Source: a virus
Virus record (IMG/VR): IMGVR_UViG_3300026459_000022
Coordinates: 1-42,049 of that record
Direction: 5' to 3' (one strand)
DNA length: 42,049 bases
The notes under the pieces were generated by a model. That model searched no databases and was not told the DNA's origin. It worked only from the letters and a program-made list of their open reading frames with translations. Positions 39,082 to 42,049 of the stretch are shown here, one piece after another (the stretch's first letter is position 1; every line of letters begins with the position of its first letter). The position numbers and the translations under genes were made by a program.

Positions 39082-42049
39082 TTAGATGTATCTTGCGTAA
39101 TCTAGATCGTTCTTATCCACCATGCCGCCTTTATTAAAGCGGATACCCTCTTTCAATATCCTCTGTGCTGTCTTGTCGTCCCATACAAGGCCGGGATGGG
39201 TATACACGGTGCCTAGCCCGTCATATAGTTCAATAGGACGAATTTCGAAGCCGGGGCCTAAATCTTTTACTACCTGCTTTAGGTTTGCAGGCAGCTTTTC
39301 GTACAACTGCGCTTGCGCTGACTCTTTGCCGGGGAAGGTGATTACATTCACCCCACGCTGCATAGCTGCACCAATGGCGTTCTTGATCATCAGTTGCTGA
39401 ACGACCTGTGGAGACTTCTCCATACCAGCGAAAGCCTCTTCTAACCTGTACTCCCCAAATCTGGCTCTAGCTCTGAGCTTGGATTCCCTATCTGAGAGCT
39501 TTAAGAACTCAATCAATTCCTTCTTCTGGTCTGGATAACGATTGAGAACAGATTGGATAGCTTCAGATTTTTGAAGTGGGGATGCAAATGATTTAGACTC
39601 CAAATCCACAAGCTTATCTACGCCCTCTTTTATCTTGGGATCCGAAGTAAGCTGTTTAATGCGCGAAGACATGCTGGCAACTTCTGCCAAATCCTTTTCT
39701 TTGCTTCCGCCTCTTGCTCCAGTCTTCAACAAATCGTCAAGACGGTCCGACTGCAACTCAAGAAAGTGCATTACTTTTGCCTTACCTATATCCGGTAACG
39801 TCGTTTCTTGATCAACAAATCGGCTAAAGGCTACGTTCTCGCCTTCAGGAGCGATTCCTTTGTGCTGGCCGTAGTAAACCCTTTTTTTCCTAAGTTCTTG
39901 GTTTAGAGCGACTCTTTCTTCTTTAATCGCATCTTCAAACTTCTTCGCCGAACGATAAAACTCGTCCTTTAGCCCAGATAGCTTAAGCGCTGCCGTTTCA
40001 TTTACGAAGGTCTTAAACGCCTCTGAATTGATATCCATGCCTTTTGGAATAGGGATATTCATGGATTTCAGCGCCTTCTGAGTTTCTTTTAGCAACTCTT
40101 CCCTAGCCAAGGCTCGCCGTTCTTCAAAAGAACGAGTAGGGTATTTTTTGTTTAAAGACTGCCAGATATCGTCAAACTTTGAATGGAGTGTTGGATAGCT
40201 AACGCCTTTGTACAGGTCATCAATAGCTGCTCGATCATTGTCTAGTTTCTTTACCCCAACTTTTACCTTTTTAAGCGCGTCCATAACACCTTTGTAATTG
40301 GACGACAAGCCTTCTTTTTCCAAGAAATCTATCGCTGTGTTCAGTTCTGGAGATTTAACGTCTCCCCTAAACGCGGAAGCAAGCACTGTTTCTGCAAACT
40401 CCGCATTCTTGGATAGCTCCTTGGCTTGCTCTGCAACAGGCAAACTCAAATTAACCGAGCCTACCAAGCGCTCCCCGTAGGGGTTATCCATCGTATTGTG
40501 CAAGCCGTACTTCTTCGGCTCAATAATAGTAGTGCGCAGGTTGGACGTAGGGTACGTCTTTGATACGCGAGCAGATAAATCCTGCGGCAGGATCTTGGCA
40601 GTATCCGGCAGATCAGCAAGCGCTTGTTCCACGCGCCCTATCTCATAATCCCTGAACTTGCCGCGCATCTGCCCAAGCAACTGTTGCTTGGTCACCGGAT
40701 TTTTCTGCCCAGTTATGAAATCATCCACCTTGCTAACAAACATCTGATCAGCCGGACGCATGCCTTCTGCCACAGTAGCCGTAGTTTGCTCCACCACGCT
40801 CATAGGCTTAGCAGCAGGGGCTACCTTACTAACTGTTGCCTCCACCGCTGGGCCAACATCCCTGATTGTCTCCACAGTGGGACTTGCTGCCTTTAATCCT
40901 GCCATCATTGCTTTGGCTGTGCCTTTAATCATGGAAGGCGGGATAGGTAGCGGTAAAGAAGAACCGAGTTCCTCGAACCCCGGTGCTTCTGCCGTTCTTT
41001 GTGTTACGCGCTGCGGGAAGCGCTGTAATAACTCCTCGGTACTCGGTGCGCGGCGAAGATAAGGGATATTAAACGCCTGACCAATATCGCCCACCATACC
41101 GGGAATAGCTGCAGTAGATGCGCGTAAACCTGTCTCAAGATTAGACATACCTTCGCCATATATACGGCGCAGTGTATTAAATGCATCCGAAGCAGATAAA
41201 CCTTGGGGCAAGGACAGTGCAGCGCGGGTATCTGGCGTTACCTCACCGGTAGTTATCTCGCCATAGACAGGGGAGCCGTCTGCGCGCTTTACATACCCGC
41301 CCTCTGCAAACAACTTCGGAATGGACAGGTTGTACCTTTCCGGGTCTTCCAAAACGTCATAGACAAACTGCAATCGGCGCTGCTTTGCCTTGGCTAGATC
41401 CACTGCGGCCTGCACTTGTTCTGCAGAAGACGACGGCTGGCTTGGGCCGCCACCCGGCTCGCGGGGCGCGGCCATCTTCATGAACTCGCCCGTGCGGACC
41501 AAGAAATTACCGCCGCCTACATCCACAGGGGTATATGTCTTACCCTGCTGCGAGACATGAAAAGAAGGCAAGCCTCTTTGAGAGGTTGTCGGGGTAATAT
41601 TACCGCGGCCCGCGGCATAATAAGTAACAGGCTCGCCTTGGTATTGAACGAACGCCGAGTTATATTGATTCAACAAATTGTTGTACTCATCCACCCGTCT
41701 GTTGTAATCTGCTGCTGCCTTGTTATACGCGTCCCACTCCTGCTGCGCGGTGGCTACTTTCGTCTTAACGTCAGAGGGCAGCAGGGCAGAAGGCTTGTAT
41801 GGCAATCCGCCAAAGGCTAACTTGACCGGCTCTTCTGTTTCAAACGGCGACTGATAGGATAGCTCTGCTTGTAATAAGCGCTGTGGTGCCGCAACGGCAG
41901 GTTCTTCCTGCGCGGCCAGCCGCTCTTGGGTAATGCGCTCTATATAATCCTCATCCGTCTCACCTTCCTCCCTGTCTTCCGACAGATCCCCCAGTGTAGA
42001 TGCAGCCAATGCAGCCATATAGCTTGGCCCCATGGATGCCAAGAAATCG
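39082..42049 (-). CDS. Large multi-domain phage protein, 5' end outside window
   Basis: The frame stays open to the right edge. The only starts inside are a TTG near 42042 and an ATG near 42033, neither with a ribosome site visible, so the gene probably begins outside the window. At least 986 residues are seen. Parts in order: an acidic N-terminus, a motif LAFGGLPYKP (75-84), an Asn/Tyr-rich coiled coil (about 100-140), and FAEGGYVKRADGSPVYGE (245-262). Next come a Pro/Ala-rich middle, a long region of charged helices (about 570-870) that includes KVMHFLELQSDRLDDLLKTG, and a C-terminal domain with FPGKESAQAQLYEKLP. It ends FNKGGMVDKNDLDYARYI. The size and mix of parts look like polyvalent phage proteins that enter the host with DNA. 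Position before the portal is usual for these. No enzyme assigned. Confidence 0.65.
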   Translation of the reverse strand, partial: DFLASMGPSYMAALAASTLGDLSEDREEGETDEDYIERITQERLAAQEEPAVAAPQRLLQAELSYQSPFETEEPVKLAFGGLPYKPSALLPSDVKTKVATAQQEWDAYNKAAADYNRRVDEYNNLLNQYNSAFVQYQGEPVTYYAAGRGNITPTTSQRGLPSFHVSQQGKTYTPVDVGGGNFLVRTGEFMKMAAPREPGGGPSQPSSSAEQVQAAVDLAKAKQRRLQFVYDVLEDPERYNLSIPKLFAEGGYVKRADGSPVYGEITTGEVTPDTRAALSLPQGLSASDAFNTLRRIYGEGMSNLETGLRASTAAIPGMVGDIGQAFNIPYLRRAPSTEELLQRFPQRVTQRTAEAPGFEELGSSLPLPIPPSMIKGTAKAMMAGLKAASPTVETIRDVGPAVEATVSKVAPAAKPMSVVEQTTATVAEGMRPADQMFVSKVDDFITGQKNPVTKQQLLGQMRGKFRDYEIGRVEQALADLPDTAKILPQDLSARVSKTYPTSNLRTTIIEPKKYGLHNTMDNPYGERLVGSVNLSLPVAEQAKELSKNAEFAETVLASAFRGDVKSPELNTAIDFLEKEGLSSNYKGVMDALKKVKVGVKKLDNDRAAIDDLYKGVSYPTLHSKFDDIWQSLNKKYPTRSFEERRALAREELLKETQKALKSMNIPIPKGMDINSEAFKTFVNETAALKLSGLKDEFYRSAKKFEDAIKEERVALNQELRKKRVYYGQHKGIAPEGENVAFSRFVDQETTLPDIGKAKVMHFLELQSDRLDDLLKTGARGGSKEKDLAEVASMSSRIKQLTSDPKIKEGVDKLVDLESKSFASPLQKSEAIQSVLNRYPDQKKELIEFLKLSDRESKLRARARFGEYRLEEAFAGMEKSPQVVQQLMIKNAIGAAMQRGVNVITFPGKESAQAQLYEKLPANLKQVVKDLGPGFEIRPIELYDGLGTVYTHPGLVWDDKTAQRILKEGIRFNKGGMVDKNDLDYARYI

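Noticed and set aside
42040-42042. TTG as start codon of the large right-edge protein
   Set aside because: The frame is open to the window end with plausible residues upstream, so the true start is probably outside.
1-42049. Prophage or integration signals (integrase, att sites, tRNA genes)
   Set aside because: None seen on either strand. The window holds only virion, lysis, helicase-nuclease and small unknown genes.

Overview
The window is a piece of a tailed-phage genome, most likely a short-tailed (podovirus-like) phage. It carries a P22/N4-type portal, scaffold, a HK97-fold-type major capsid protein, P22-gp4-like adaptor proteins, a cluster of very large proteins of the DNA-ejection type and several fibre proteins. 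I see no tape-measure, sheath or tube gene. A two-component spanin (Rz with nested Rz1) implies a Gram-negative host. The gene style (dense -1/-4 overlaps, LamG fibres, small Lys/Met/Gly-rich proteins, viral GroES) resembles uncultured freshwater or marine phages. The host cannot be named from the sequence. There is no integrase, tRNA, CRISPR or insertion sequence.

Layout. (1) 1-662: two leftward genes, one cut by the window edge, served by a good sigma70-like promoter at 695-722. (2) 747-2944: a rightward pair, an SNF2-type helicase and a PD-(D/E)XK nuclease, ending in a strong intrinsic terminator at 3027-3056 that lies inside the convergent small gene. (3) 2963-6286: leftward lysis region. 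In transcription order it holds a TM protein that appears to start at ATT, an overlapping small TM protein, a GH19 endolysin, a Cys-rich lipoprotein, a holin candidate, a small secreted protein, Rz with Rz1 nested inside it, a Cys-rich protein with a HiPIP-like cysteine pattern, and a basic 52-residue protein. (4) 6299-15489: four large virion/ejection-type proteins. (5) 15513-29250: tail, fibre and appendage genes, with two multi-LamG fibres, a Gly-rich adhesin, a fibre with a 71-residue duplication and a protein with eleven 20-residue repeats. (6) 29250-32748: adaptors, a Zn-ribbon protein and a run of tiny basic proteins. (7) 32895-36500: capsid unit (65-residue protein, GroES-like co-chaperonin, scaffold, structural protein, decoration candidate, major capsid protein), ended by a 12-bp-stem terminator. 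(8) 36712-42049: portal and a large protein running off the right edge.

From >42049 down to 2963 everything is read leftward, with only two real gaps, 36501-36711 and 32749-32894. The first holds a palindrome and a possible promoter, the second a terminator, a perfect 10-bp hairpin and a possible -10. The capsid genes therefore look like a separately controlled unit. Most neighbouring genes overlap as ATGA or TGATG, implying translational coupling.

Main points for a second look are the apparent ATT start, the terminator inside a coding region, the HiPIP-like phage protein, the capsid-linked GroES, a short Gly-Gly motif that recurs in five unrelated phage proteins, the hairpin after the capsid terminator, and the repeat-rich fibres.
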